From Desulfovibrio sp. JC010 (lineage in GTDB: Bacteria > Desulfobacterota > Desulfovibrionia > Desulfovibrionales > Desulfovibrionaceae), in assembly GCF_010470675.1 (NCBI RefSeq), contig NZ_VOIQ01000004.1, positions 234,886-298,885 of the forward strand: a stretch of 64,000 bases of DNA, in the 5' to 3' direction. The number at the start of each line of letters is the position of its first letter. Position 1 is the first letter of the stretch. The position numbers and the translations under genes are program-made. The notes beneath the pieces are model-generated. The model made no database searches, was not told the DNA's origin, and saw only the letters and a list, made by a program, of their open reading frames with translations. Below are positions 7,406-16,197 of the stretch, piece by piece.

Positions 7406-8090
7406 TTTCACCAATCCAACCCAGCACCTTCCCCCACATTTCTTCCGCCAACCGTTCATCAAACCCCTCATCTTCGGGGTTCGCAAAGCCGTGCTGTGCA
7501 TCGTCAAGCCGGATCAGCTCATACTCTACGCCCGCATCATTCATTTCATTTTCAAACATATGCAAGTGCTCTTCAGGAACCACGGGATCACTATTTACAT
7601 GGACCACAAGCAGCGGGCATTTTATATCTTTTGTGGAAACGGGATGAGTAGTATCCAGATAACCGTACACTGATGCCGCACCTTTCAAATCAGCCCCGGT
7701 GCGGGCCAGCTCCAATGCCGCACCTCCTCCGAATGAGAAGCCGAGAGCATAAACCCGGGATGGATCAATATCCGGTTGACCACACAAAGCAGCAAGGCAA
7801 GCCTTGGCCCGCTCACGCATAAGCAAACGGTTATTGCGATAGATGCGGTGAGTGGTGCGTGCTTCATCTATAGTAGAAGGACGATTGCGGACTCCATAGA
7901 AATCAACAGCAAGTACAGCATATCCTGCTGCGGCCAGTCTGCGGGCATGGTCGACTGTTGCTTCAGTCAGCCCGGTATATTCATGGAAAAGCAGCACAGC
8001 CGGAAATGGTCCTTTGCCATCAGGAAGCAACAGAATGGATTCAAGTTCTGTATCCAGATGGATGTGATTGATTTTACACTTTATAACCAT
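7401..8090 (-). CDS. Dienelactone hydrolase family enzyme
   Basis: Cytoplasmic alpha/beta hydrolase of the dienelactone hydrolase family, about 229 residues. The nucleophile elbow is GFSFGG, with serine where classical dienelactone hydrolases have cysteine. The acid is in VNSDPVVPEEH and the histidine in DAQHGF. An early LFHEYTGL matches the oxyanion segment. ATG 8090 (MVIKCK) is preferred; a TTG two codons upstream is possible. It begins just after the stop of the cation-efflux gene, so the two are probably one transcript. The substrate is unknown; activity on esters or lactones is inference. Its 3' end contains hipBA operator 3. Confidence 0.85.
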   Translation of the reverse strand: MVIKCKINHIHLDTELESILLLPDGKGPFPAVLLFHEYTGLTEATVDHARRLAAAGYAVLAVDFYGVRNRPSTIDEARTTHRIYRNNRLLMRERAKACLAALCGQPDIDPSRVYALGFSFGGGAALELARTGADLKGAASVYGYLDTTHPVSTKDIKCPLLVVHVNSDPVVPEEHLHMFENEMNDAGVEYELIRLDDAQHGFANPEDEGFDERLAEEMWGKVLGWIGEK

Positions 8091-8096
8091 CAGCAA

Positions 8097-9047
8097 CTAT
8101 TCCTTTTCCCCAAGCTTTTCATTCAGCCGGATCATGGAACCGCATAGCCCTCCGGTCTCCTCACAATCGTAGGAAGCAGCATCTTCCTTTGGCTCCACAT
8201 GAATGGTCACATGGCAATTCCTCAAATCCGATTTGATACAGTCTTCAATTTCATTACATAAATCATGGGAGACGGTAATGGTGGATTCCCCGGGCAGCAA
8301 CAGGTGGAAATCCACAAAACGCTGCGATCCGGCCTTGCGGGTACGCAGGCCATGGTAGAGTGCATCTTCACCTGCGCAACTGCGGATGGCGGAATCTATG
8401 ACCATCAGCTCTTTACGGGGCAGGGTGTTGTCCATAAGTCCGGAATAGGATTTTTTAATCAGGGAGAATCCGGTGAAAACAATATTTGCGGCCATAATCA
8501 TGGCAATGAGCGGATCAATGAAGGCCCACGACGGCGGGGTAAAGAGCATGATACCTAGCCCGGCAACCAATCCCACAGAAGTCCAGACATCGGTCAGCAG
8601 GTGTTTGGCGTCAGCTTCTAGAATGATGGAATCGTGCACCTTAGCACCTTTGAGCATAATCTTGGCAGTGACGAAATTCACCACTGACGAAAGCAATGCT
8701 ATACCCAGACCCAAGCCGAGATTCAGCGGCACTGCCGGATTCATAAATCTTTCCACCGAGGCATAGACAATCCCCACGGCGGCCACGAGGATAAGCATCC
8801 CTTCCGCACCGCTGGAAAAATACTCCGCCTTGCCGTGACCGTAGGCATGCTGCTCATCAGCCGGCTTCAGGGCCAGAGTCAGGGTTGCCAATGCGAAAAG
8901 CGCAGCCGAAAGGTTGACCAGAGTTTCCAATGCATCGGAAAGCAGCCCCACTGAATCAGTAACGTACCAGGCCCATGTTTTAAGGATCATGGTGATAATC
9001 GAAGCCGCAATCGAGTAGTAAATGTACTTCCGAGGTGATTCTGCCAT
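8097..9047 (-). CDS. Cation diffusion facilitator family metal exporter
   Basis: Inner-membrane divalent-metal/proton antiporter (CDF family), 316 residues with about six membrane spans in the first 210 and a cytoplasmic C-terminal domain. The metal sites typical of the family appear as SDALETLVN in TM2, with the following cytoplasmic loop HAYGHGKAEYF, and DAKHLLTDVWTS in TM5. The C-terminal domain ends in a cysteine-bearing tail (DCEETGGLC), which could add a metal ligand. Zn, Co, Cd, Fe or Mn are all possible cargos. The hydrolase gene follows immediately. Confidence 0.9.
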   Translation of the reverse strand: MAESPRKYIYYSIAASIITMILKTWAWYVTDSVGLLSDALETLVNLSAALFALATLTLALKPADEQHAYGHGKAEYFSSGAEGMLILVAAVGIVYASVERFMNPAVPLNLGLGLGIALLSSVVNFVTAKIMLKGAKVHDSIILEADAKHLLTDVWTSVGLVAGLGIMLFTPPSWAFIDPLIAMIMAANIVFTGFSLIKKSYSGLMDNTLPRKELMVIDSAIRSCAGEDALYHGLRTRKAGSQRFVDFHLLLPGESTITVSHDLCNEIEDCIKSDLRNCHVTIHVEPKEDAASYDCEETGGLCGSMIRLNEKLGEKE

Positions 9048-9451
9048 GCTTTTTTCCTGTTTTACTGTTTAAATTCCATATTTTTTATTTGATAGTTACT
9101 CATACAATAAGGTTAGCTATTTTACGTTTTCGTTAAAAATTAAGCTATTTTTTAATTAATCCGGAAAAACAGACTGTACATTTTTCGATATCGACCCATA
9201 TTAACCTAATGCACTGTTTGAACATTCATTCAGTTTCACAATTGAAATCGGCAACAATACAATATTAACCCAATGTTGCGCAACTATCTATGCTTGTGTT
9301 TTGCTTATTAATTTTTTGCTGAATACGAAAAAAACATAGCCTCAAATTAATCAATGGCTTATTTTAAACAAATTTGTTGACAACTTTCACAACATCTACC
9401 TATGAGGAAGCCGTCTAGCATAAATTTTTTTTTAAAACACGGGGGATAAAC
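9048..9451. other. Divergent regulatory region between the CDF gene and sstT
   Basis: AT-rich 404-bp gap without a gene. TTGACA (9377-9382) and TATGAG (9401-9406), 18 bp apart, form the likely sstT promoter. A 14-bp motif ATATTAACCYAATG occurs at 9198-9211 and again at 9262-9275, possibly a regulator-binding pair. The ribosome binding site before sstT is GGGGGA. Confidence 0.5.
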
Positions 9452-10693
9452 ATGACTCAAACTTCCAACATCTTTAAGCGCATTGCATCCGGCAGTCTGG
9501 TAGTCCAGATCATGGTCGGTATTGCAGCAGGTATAGCTCTGGCAACCGTTGCTCCTGAAGCAGCAAATTCCGTAAGCATTCTGGGCAGCCTCTTCGTTAA
9601 GGGCTTGAAAGCAGTTGCACCCATTCTTGTTTTCGTAATTGTTGCAGCGTCTATCGCCAACCAGAAGAAAGGCGCACACACCAACATGCGCTCCATTATT
9701 TCTCTCTATCTCGTAGGTACTTTCATGGCTGCCCTCGTTGCAGTTACCATGAGCTTCCTCATGCCTACCACCCTGACTCTGGTTGCTACCGACACCAGTG
9801 CAACCCCTCCGGGCGGCATTGCTGAAGTTCTGAACACCCTGCTCTTCAAGATCGTGGATAACCCGGTCAACGCCCTCTACACCGGTAACTTCATCGGTAT
9901 CCTTGCCTGGGCCCTTGCTCTCGGCTTCTTTTTCCAGCATGCAAGCGATTCCACCAAGCAGATGCTCAACGACCTCTCCGACGGCGTTTCCGGCATTGTT
10001 AAGCTGGTTATCCGCTTTGCTCCTCTGGGTATTTTCGGTCTGGTATCCAACACCATCGCCACCACCGGTTTTTCCGCACTGGCAGGATATAGCCACCTGA
10101 TCATGGTTCTGCTCATCTCCATGGGTACCATGGCCCTGATCATCAACCCGGCCATCGTTTTCTTCAAGACCAAGCGCAACCCCTACCCGCTGGTGCTGAC
10201 CTGCCTGCGTGAATCCGGTATCACCGCATTCTTTACCCGCAGCTCCGCAGCAAACATTCCGGTGAACATGGAACTGTGTAAGAAACTCGACCTGCACGAA
10301 GATACTTACTCCGTATCCATCCCGCTGGGTGCTACTGTAAACATGGGCGGCGCGGCTATCACTATCACCGTGATGACCCTTGCTGCTGTTCACACCCTCG
10401 GTATTCAGGTTGATATCGCAACCGCACTGCTGCTCAGCCTCATCGCTTCCGTATCCGCATGCGGTGCTTCCGGTGTTGCCGGCGGCTCCCTGCTGCTGAT
10501 TCCCCTCGCATGTTCCCTGTTCGGCGTTCCCAACGAAATCTCCATGCAGGTTGTTGCTGCAGGTTTCATCGTGGGCGTAATTCAGGACTCCGCTGAGACC
10601 GCACTGAACAGCTCCACCGACGTTATCTTCACCGCAGCTGCCGACATCGCAGCCAAACGCGGCGAAGTTGCAGCTGAAACTGTAAAGGCATAA
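9452..10693 (+). CDS. sstT: Serine/threonine:Na+ symporter
   Basis: Inner-membrane Na+-coupled serine/threonine importer of the dicarboxylate/amino acid:cation symporter family. The 413-residue length is that of SstT. Visible landmarks are [16 protein letters not shown] (hairpin and substrate region), [17 protein letters not shown], and [17 protein letters not shown] near the second hairpin. It is a single gene with its own promoter region and a terminator at 10749. With the NSS transporter upstream it suggests strong use of the sodium gradient for amino-acid uptake. Confidence 0.93.
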   Translation: MTQTSNIFKRIASGSLVVQIMVGIAAGIALATVAPEAANSVSILGSLFVKGLKAVAPILVFVIVAASIANQKKGAHTNMRSIISLYLVGTFMAALVAVTMSFLMPTTLTLVATDTSATPPGGIAEVLNTLLFKIVDNPVNALYTGNFIGILAWALALGFFFQHASDSTKQMLNDLSDGVSGIVKLVIRFAPLGIFGLVSNTIATTGFSALAGYSHLIMVLLISMGTMALIINPAIVFFKTKRNPYPLVLTCLRESGITAFFTRSSAANIPVNMELCKKLDLHEDTYSVSIPLGATVNMGGAAITITVMTLAAVHTLGIQVDIATALLLSLIASVSACGASGVAGGSLLLIPLACSLFGVPNEISMQVVAAGFIVGVIQDSAETALNSSTDVIFTAAADIAAKRGEVAAETVKA

Positions 10694-10699
10694 AACAAT

Positions 10700-10737
10700 G
10701 CCTCCGGCGGCTTAAACCCTTTTATTTGGGCTTCGCC
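10700..10737. repeat. Dispersed intergenic repeat, copy b (internal deletion form)
   Basis: GCCTCCGGCGGC followed by TTAAACCCTTTTATTTGGGC and TTCGCC. Compared with copies g and i it lacks the right arm of the palindrome and the AATCCCAAAACC block. The missing piece is flanked by CCTTTT in the full copies, as if lost by recombination between those short repeats. Confidence 0.75.
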
Positions 10738-10748
10738 AACTTAGCTTA

Positions 10749-10790
10749 TAAAAAGGACCGTGTGTTTATTCGCACGGTCCTTTTTTCTTG
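10749..10790 (+). terminator. Terminator after sstT
   Basis: AAAAGGACCGTG stem with a short loop and CACGGTCC, followed by TTTTTTCTT. Confidence 0.85.
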
Positions 10791-10860
10791 ACGAAATATG
10801 ATTACATGATGACTCTATTTTCCTGCCACCAACAAAGAAATAAACCTATTTTAACTAATA

Positions 10861-10966
10861 GGGATTCCAAAGGGGCTTAGCTCCTTTGACCGCCGGAGGC
10901 GAAATCTTTTCATGAAAAAGCGCGATAGCGCATCAAGTCAAAGCCCCCGGCAGGGCCGTCGGAGAC
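10861..10966. repeat. Dispersed intergenic repeat, copy c, running into the helicase gene
   Basis: Holds an imperfect AAAGGGG/CTCCTTT palindrome, CCGCCGGAGGC, GCGCGATAGCGCATCAAG and GCCCCCGGCAGGGC. The last block is the reverse complement of part of copy g. The repeat covers the first ATG of the helicase reading frame, so residues read from there are repeat sequence, not conserved protein. Confidence 0.7.
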
Positions 10967-10971
10967 ATCAA

Positions 10972-13848
10972 TTGAGTCATCAAGACAGAATACAGGAATA
11001 TATAAGCTCGCTGCTTGCTTCACCCACAATGGGTGATCAGGTGGTTCATCACCGGACCATGGACGGGACCGATGCCTCCTACGGAGAGCCGCGCCGCCCT
11101 TTTTCGCCGTCCGTGAATTCCGTGCTCAGCTTTCGGGATATTGAACAGCTCTACTCCCATCAGGTTGAAGCAACCGATTACGCCCGCGCCGGACGCAATG
11201 TTGTTGTGGCTACGCCCACAGCCAGCGGGAAGACACTCACTTACAATCTGCCCGTGCTGGAACAATGTCTGCGTGATTCTGATTCCCATGCCCTCTACCT
11301 TTTTCCGCTCAAAGCCTTGGCGCAGGACCAGCTGAAGACTTTTAATGAGATGGCTGCTCTTTTGCCTGAGCACGTGCGTCCTGAAGCGGCTATCTATGAC
11401 GGGGATACTTCCCCCTACCGCCGCAAAAAAATCCGCGACACCCCGCCCGCAGTGATCCTGACCAACCCGGAAATGCTCCATCTTTCCATGCTGCCCTATC
11501 ATGAAAAATGGGCACCCTTTCTCGCCGGACTGACCCATATTGTGGTTGATGAAGTCCATACTTACAGAGGGGTCATGGGTTCGCACATGGCCATGGTTTT
11601 CCGCAGGCTGCTTAGAATCTGCAAATATTACGGGGCCGAGCCGTCTTTTATCTTTTCTTCTGCAACCGTGGGCAACCCGGCGGAGCTTTGCCACGACCTC
11701 ACCGGGCTGGAAGTGAGTCCCATTACTGAATCAGGGGCCGCTTCCGGTAAACGCAATTATATCTTTTTCAATCCGCAGGTTTCGCCCTACAGCGCGGCCA
11801 TCCAGCTGCTTAAAGCCGGGTTGGCCCGTGGCTTGCGGACTATCGTCTACACCCAATCGCGCAAGATGACCGAGCTCATCGCCATGTGGGTTAATGAAAA
11901 GGCCGGGGAATACAAGGATCGCATCAGTGCTTACCGGGCCGGATTCCTGCCTGAAGAACGACGTGAGATCGAACAGAAGATGTCCTCCGGCGAACTGCTG
12001 GCGGTGATTTCCACCAGTGCCCTTGAGCTGGGTATCGACATCGGCGGACTCGATCTGTGCATTCTGGTGGGCTACCCCGGATCGGTAATGCAGACCCTTC
12101 AACGCGGGGGCCGTGTTGGCCGCAGCCAGCGCGAATCAGCAGTTATCCTCATCGGTCAGGAGGATGCTTTAGATCAATATTTCATGCGCAACCCTGATGA
12201 CTTCTTTTCCCGTCCGGCGGAAAACGCGGTGCTCAATCCCTACAACCCGGTGATCATGCAGCGTCATCTGGTCTGCGCCGCAGCGGAGCTTACCCTGCGC
12301 GACAACGATTACCTGCTCCGTGATGAGAAAATCAGGAAACGGGTCAGCGAGCTGGAAAAAGAAGGCGTGCTCCTGCGCAACAAACGCGGTGATGAAATAT
12401 ACTCCACCCGCAAACGTCCGCATCGCGATGTCTCCCTGCGTGGGGCCGGGGCGACTATGCACATTGAGGATTCTGCCAGCGGTGCCACCATCGGCACCAT
12501 CGATGAAGTGCGGGCCTACAGTGAAGCTCACGAAGGCGCGGTCTACATCCACCGAGGCTCCACCTACTGCATCAAGGAACTGGATCTCGGAGCCAAGAAA
12601 ATCAAGGCCGCCAAGGAACGGGTCGGCTACTACACCCGCGCCCGCAAAAATAAATCCACGGAAATTCTTGAAGTCTACGACCAGAAAAAAGTTTTCGGCA
12701 TTGTCATGCGTTTCGGCAGACTGCGGGTTACCGAACAGGTCACCGGATATGAAAAACGGGCCGTAAAAGGCGGTAAGCTGCTCGGTATCGTACCTCTGGA
12801 CATGCCTCCGGTGGTCTTCGAGACTCAAGGGTTGTGGATGGAGATTTCCCCGGAAATCAAACGCCGCGCTGAAGAGGATTTTATCCATTTCATGGGCGGC
12901 ATCCACGCGGTGGAACATGCGGCCATCGGCATCACTCCGCTCATGGTGCTCACCGACCGCAATGACCTCGGCGGTATTTCCACCCCCATGCATGAACAGG
13001 TCGACGGTCCGGCGGTCTTCATCTACGACGGTATACCCGGCGGCGCAGGGCTGACCATGCAGGCTTTCGCGCAGGCTGAGGAACTCCTTGAACGCACCCT
13101 GCAGGTCATTGTGGATTGCGAATGTGAACTGGGTTGCCCCACCTGTGTGCATTCCCCCAAATGCGGCTCCGGCAACAGACCCATCGATAAAGCTGCGGCC
13201 ATCTATGTGCTGGAAAATATGGTTAACGGACAACCACCGGAAAAGATTGAGGATTTAGCTATGGTACTGGTTCCCTTCGGCGAAGAGGTAAAAAAGGAAG
13301 AAAGCTCCAAAGAACCCAAGAGCTTCGGCGTGCTCGATGTGGAAACCCGTCGCTCCGCACAGGATGTGGGCGGCTGGAACAAGGCCGAACGCATGGGTAT
13401 CTCCATTGCAGTACTCTACGATTCCACGGAAGATAAATTTTTCGAATATGAAGAAGAACAGATCCCGGATATGATGGAGCGGGTTAAGAATCTGGACCTG
13501 ATCATCGGCTTCAACATTGAACGGTTCGACTACAAGGTCCTTTCCGGTATTCACGCCTTCAACTACAAAGGTCTGCCCACACTGGACCTGCTGCTCAAGG
13601 TTTATGAACGGCTCGGTTACCGCCTCAAGCTGGACAACATTGCTCAGGCCACTCTCGATGCCGCCAAAAGCGCGGACGGATTGCAGGCCCTTGAGTGGTG
13701 GAAAGAAGGGCGTCTGGACCTGATCACCGAATACTGCAAGCAGGACGTGGCTGTGACCCGCGATGTCTACCTGTTTGGCAAAGAGCATGGATACGTGCTA
13801 TTTACAAATAAAGAGAAAAAGAAAGTACGGCTTCCTGTAGACTGGTAA
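10972..13848 (+). CDS. MrfA/YprA-like DEAD/DEAH helicase fused to a DEDD exonuclease domain
   Basis: Large DNA-repair helicase of 958 residues. Superfamily 2 motifs are present: PTASGKT (Walker A), VVDEVH (DEVH box), and an STSALELGIDIGGLD ... QRGGRVGRS motif V/VI pair. A cysteine cluster with spacing C-x3-C-x2-C (within CECELGCPTC), then a fourth Cys in SPKCGSG, is the MrfA-type zinc-binding domain. About 60 residues later an RNase H-like 3'-5' exonuclease domain follows with LDVET, NIERFD and YCKQDVAVT, the DEDD acid pattern. In Bacillus subtilis the helicase MrfA and exonuclease MrfB are separate proteins that act together on mitomycin C damage; here they form one chain. TTG 10972 with GGAG 7 nt upstream is preferred over ATG 10912, which lies in a repeat. 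Confidence 0.88.
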   Translation: MSHQDRIQEYISSLLASPTMGDQVVHHRTMDGTDASYGEPRRPFSPSVNSVLSFRDIEQLYSHQVEATDYARAGRNVVVATPTASGKTLTYNLPVLEQCLRDSDSHALYLFPLKALAQDQLKTFNEMAALLPEHVRPEAAIYDGDTSPYRRKKIRDTPPAVILTNPEMLHLSMLPYHEKWAPFLAGLTHIVVDEVHTYRGVMGSHMAMVFRRLLRICKYYGAEPSFIFSSATVGNPAELCHDLTGLEVSPITESGAASGKRNYIFFNPQVSPYSAAIQLLKAGLARGLRTIVYTQSRKMTELIAMWVNEKAGEYKDRISAYRAGFLPEERREIEQKMSSGELLAVISTSALELGIDIGGLDLCILVGYPGSVMQTLQRGGRVGRSQRESAVILIGQEDALDQYFMRNPDDFFSRPAENAVLNPYNPVIMQRHLVCAAAELTLRDNDYLLRDEKIRKRVSELEKEGVLLRNKRGDEIYSTRKRPHRDVSLRGAGATMHIEDSASGATIGTIDEVRAYSEAHEGAVYIHRGSTYCIKELDLGAKKIKAAKERVGYYTRARKNKSTEILEVYDQKKVFGIVMRFGRLRVTEQVTGYEKRAVKGGKLLGIVPLDMPPVVFETQGLWMEISPEIKRRAEEDFIHFMGGIHAVEHAAIGITPLMVLTDRNDLGGISTPMHEQVDGPAVFIYDGIPGGAGLTMQAFAQAEELLERTLQVIVDCECELGCPTCVHSPKCGSGNRPIDKAAAIYVLENMVNGQPPEKIEDLAMVLVPFGEEVKKEESSKEPKSFGVLDVETRRSAQDVGGWNKAERMGISIAVLYDSTEDKFFEYEEEQIPDMMERVKNLDLIIGFNIERFDYKVLSGIHAFNYKGLPTLDLLLKVYERLGYRLKLDNIAQATLDAAKSADGLQALEWWKEGRLDLITEYCKQDVAVTRDVYLFGKEHGYVLFTNKEKKKVRLPVDW

Positions 13849-13858
13849 GGAGGTGGCT

Positions 13859-14515
13859 ATGCCCAGAAAGTTGCTGCTTGGTTTGATGGTTCTGTTTTTA
13901 GTTCTGCTGACCGCTTGCAGTCAGCAGGAAGCGACTTTCTACGAACTCAGCTTTGAGCAGGATAAAATAATACTAATCGACAGCAATAAGCCTTTCAGCG
14001 GCATATATACCGAATATTACGACTCTGGACAGCAGTTTCCCAAAAGCCGGATCATAATAAAAAACGGGGTCATGAACGGCAGGTTCTACCATTATTACCC
14101 GGACGGCAAGATGCGTGAAAAGGGAACCAACCGAGACGGTAAAATATACGGTTACCATTCCCTGTACTGGCCCAACGGCAAGATCAAAGAAAAGTTCTTT
14201 GTAGGTCGTGACAAGGCCGGATATAACTACGAATATTTTGACAACGGCAAGATCAGGGAAATGCGCCATTACAACGCGCTAAGTCAATTGAACGGAAAAT
14301 CCTTCACCTTCCACCGCAACGGCAAGGTCAAAGAAGAAATGAACTATCGTGACGGCAAGCGCGACGGCTTACTCATCATCAGGGACAAAGCCGGATTTCT
14401 GGTCAAGGTCTTTGAGTATCGCGATGACGTGTTGCAGGAGCGCGCCCGAGAGCATGATGACCTCTCGGATCACTCCAAATATTCAGCCATGGTGACCATG
14501 TTTTATAATTTTTAG
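13859..14515 (+). CDS. Lipoprotein with MORN-like (YwqK-type) repeats
   Basis: Predicted lipoprotein of 218 residues. A hydrophobic signal ends in the lipobox LTAC, so it is lipid-anchored at the inner or outer membrane. The mature part is built of repeated units of the kind GRFYHYYPDGKMREK, YHSLYWPNGKIKEK, YEYFDNGKIREM and FTFHRNGKVKEE, the YwqK/MORN-type pattern. ATG 13859 is chosen because AAGGAGG lies 5 nt before it; a GTG two codons earlier overlaps that site. It starts about 10 nt after the helicase stop and may be read through from it. Function unknown; such repeats often mediate protein or surface contacts. Confidence 0.78.
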   Translation: MPRKLLLGLMVLFLVLLTACSQQEATFYELSFEQDKIILIDSNKPFSGIYTEYYDSGQQFPKSRIIIKNGVMNGRFYHYYPDGKMREKGTNRDGKIYGYHSLYWPNGKIKEKFFVGRDKAGYNYEYFDNGKIREMRHYNALSQLNGKSFTFHRNGKVKEEMNYRDGKRDGLLIIRDKAGFLVKVFEYRDDVLQERAREHDDLSDHSKYSAMVTMFYNF

Positions 14516-14516
14516 T

Positions 14517-14604
14517 GCCTTCGGCGGTGCTTTCAGCGGGACCAGAGAAACCTTTGAAAAGGTTTCTCTGGACTCTTCCAAACTTTTTTGTCGGGGCTTC
14601 GCCG
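14517..14604. repeat. Dispersed intergenic repeat, copy d
   Basis: Variant copy in which the central palindrome reads AGAGAAACCTTTGAAAAGG and complement, followed by CTCTTCCAAACTTTTTTG and GGGGCTTCGCC. It follows the lipoprotein gene directly. Confidence 0.7.
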
Positions 14605-14629
14605 CTTCGTATTAAAAATAGTGCAAAAA

Positions 14630-14667
14630 TTAAAACCGCAATATCATGTAAGATATTGCGGTTTTAA
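14630..14667. terminator. Bidirectional terminator between convergent genes
   Basis: Perfect 16-bp stem TTAAAACCGCAATATC with a 6-nt loop, T-rich on both strands. It serves the lipoprotein gene on the plus strand and the NtrC-type regulator on the minus strand. Confidence 0.85.
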
Positions 14668-14696
14668 TTTTATTAATTGTTTCGTCAATTTATATG

Positions 14697-14817
14697 CGAA
14701 GCTTACTAAAAAAGTTTGGGATTCTTGCACCAGCCCTTAGGCGAGCGGCTTCCGCGAGTCTTAGGGATGGCGACAGTGGAACAAACCCTTTCCAAAGGGT
14801 TTAAGCCGCCGGAGGCA
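14697..14817. repeat. Dispersed intergenic repeat, copy e (with 60-bp insertion)
   Basis: Begins GCGAAGC, contains GTTTGGGATTC, then an extra segment rich in CTTAGGC/CTTAGGG, then AAACCCTTTCCAAAGGGTTTAAGC and CGCCGGAGGC. The extra segment is absent from copies a and i. It abuts the stop of the NtrC-type regulator. Confidence 0.7.
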
Positions 14818-14820
14818 TTC

Positions 14821-16194
14821 TTACTTCCCAGAAATCTTATATTTCTTCAATTTATACTGCAGCAGGCTCTTGGAGATACCCAGCATTTCAGCGGCATCAA
14901 CTTTTACAAAGTTGCTGGCAACCAGTGCCCGGCGCACCAGCGTGGCTTCGATCTTGTCCAGCGTATCGGCAAGATTAAGCTTTGCGGGCAGCAAATCTAC
15001 CGCGCTTTTGAACTGAGCTTCTTCATCCTTGATTTCAGCAGGCAGATCTTCGGTATTAATGACCGTACCGGAAGTGAGCACAACACAACGCTCCACAACG
15101 TTCTGCAACTGACGCACGTTTCCGGGCCATTCGTAGGCAGTCATGTAATCCATTGCAGCCGGGGCGAACCCGTCAAATTCCTTGTTATTGTCAGCGGAAT
15201 AAGTGGCAAGGAAGTGATCCACCAGAAAAGGAATGTCCTCGCGCCGTTCACGCAAAGGCGGCATTTCAATACTGACCACATTTAAACGGTAGTAAAGGTC
15301 TTCACGGAATTCGCCCTTTTCCACCGCTTCCTTGAGATTCTTGTTGGTGGCGGCAACAATACGGATGTTAACCTTGATCGGTTCTCCCCCGCCCACACGC
15401 TCAATGGTTTTTTCCTGCAATACACGCAGCAGCTTAACCTGCATGTCGTGGGAAATTTCACCGATTTCGTCGAGGAAGAGTGTACCCTGATCGGCAGCCT
15501 CAAAACGGCCGCGCTTACGGGCCACGGCTCCGGTGAAGGAACCTTTCTCATGACCAAAGAGTTCACTTTCCAGCACCCCGGCATTAAAAGCCATGCAGTT
15601 TACAGAGACAAAAGGTTTGTCGCAACGCGGTGAAGCCTGATGGATAGCCTGTGCAACAAGTTCCTTACCGGTTCCGGATTCCCCGGTGACCAGCACGGTG
15701 GAGCTGCCCGGAGCGGCTTTGCTGATCATATCAAAAACCTGCATCATGGGTTTGGAGCGACCGATGATGTTGCTCGGTGAATAGCGGTCCTTGATCTGCT
15801 CGCGCAGTTGTCTGTTCTCCTGCTGCGCTTTGGCGAACTGGGCCGCCTTGGTCACAGAAAGAAGCAGTTCTTCATTGGCGAAGGGTTTGGTGATGTAATC
15901 AAAGGCCCCGATTTTCATGGCCTCCACAGCGGATTCAATAGAACCGAAGGCAGTCATAATGATCACCGGAATGTGCGGAAAATTTTTTTTCACATGCTCC
16001 AGCACATCCTGTCCGGTCAACTTGGGCATTTTCATGTCAGTGATGACCATGTCAACTTCCGATTCATCAAGATAGGCCAGTCCGGTTTCCGGGTCGGAAA
16101 GTGCGGTTATGGTATAGCCCTCATCTGAAAGCAGTGCTTCCAGAATAAGCAGGTAGTTCTGTTCATCGTCCAGTATGAGAATATTTGCAGACAT
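14821..16194 (-). CDS. NtrC-family sigma-54-dependent response regulator
   Basis: Cytoplasmic activator of sigma-54 promoters, 457 residues. It has a receiver domain (Asp53, Thr81, Lys103), an AAA+ domain with GESGTGKE (171-178), the sigma-54 contact loop as GSFTGA (218-223), LFLDEIGE (Walker B) and WPGNVRQLQN, then a C-terminal Fis-type helix-turn-helix (AEMLGISKSLLQYKLKKY). It starts 3 nt after the stop of the histidine kinase gene and is surely its partner. Target promoters cannot be read from this sequence; sigma-54-like promoters in the window lie at 40793 and 47747. Confidence 0.93.
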   Translation of the reverse strand: MSANILILDDEQNYLLILEALLSDEGYTITALSDPETGLAYLDESEVDMVITDMKMPKLTGQDVLEHVKKNFPHIPVIIMTAFGSIESAVEAMKIGAFDYITKPFANEELLLSVTKAAQFAKAQQENRQLREQIKDRYSPSNIIGRSKPMMQVFDMISKAAPGSSTVLVTGESGTGKELVAQAIHQASPRCDKPFVSVNCMAFNAGVLESELFGHEKGSFTGAVARKRGRFEAADQGTLFLDEIGEISHDMQVKLLRVLQEKTIERVGGGEPIKVNIRIVAATNKNLKEAVEKGEFREDLYYRLNVVSIEMPPLRERREDIPFLVDHFLATYSADNNKEFDGFAPAAMDYMTAYEWPGNVRQLQNVVERCVVLTSGTVINTEDLPAEIKDEEAQFKSAVDLLPAKLNLADTLDKIEATLVRRALVASNFVKVDAAEMLGISKSLLQYKLKKYKISGK

Positions 16195-16197
16195 TTT

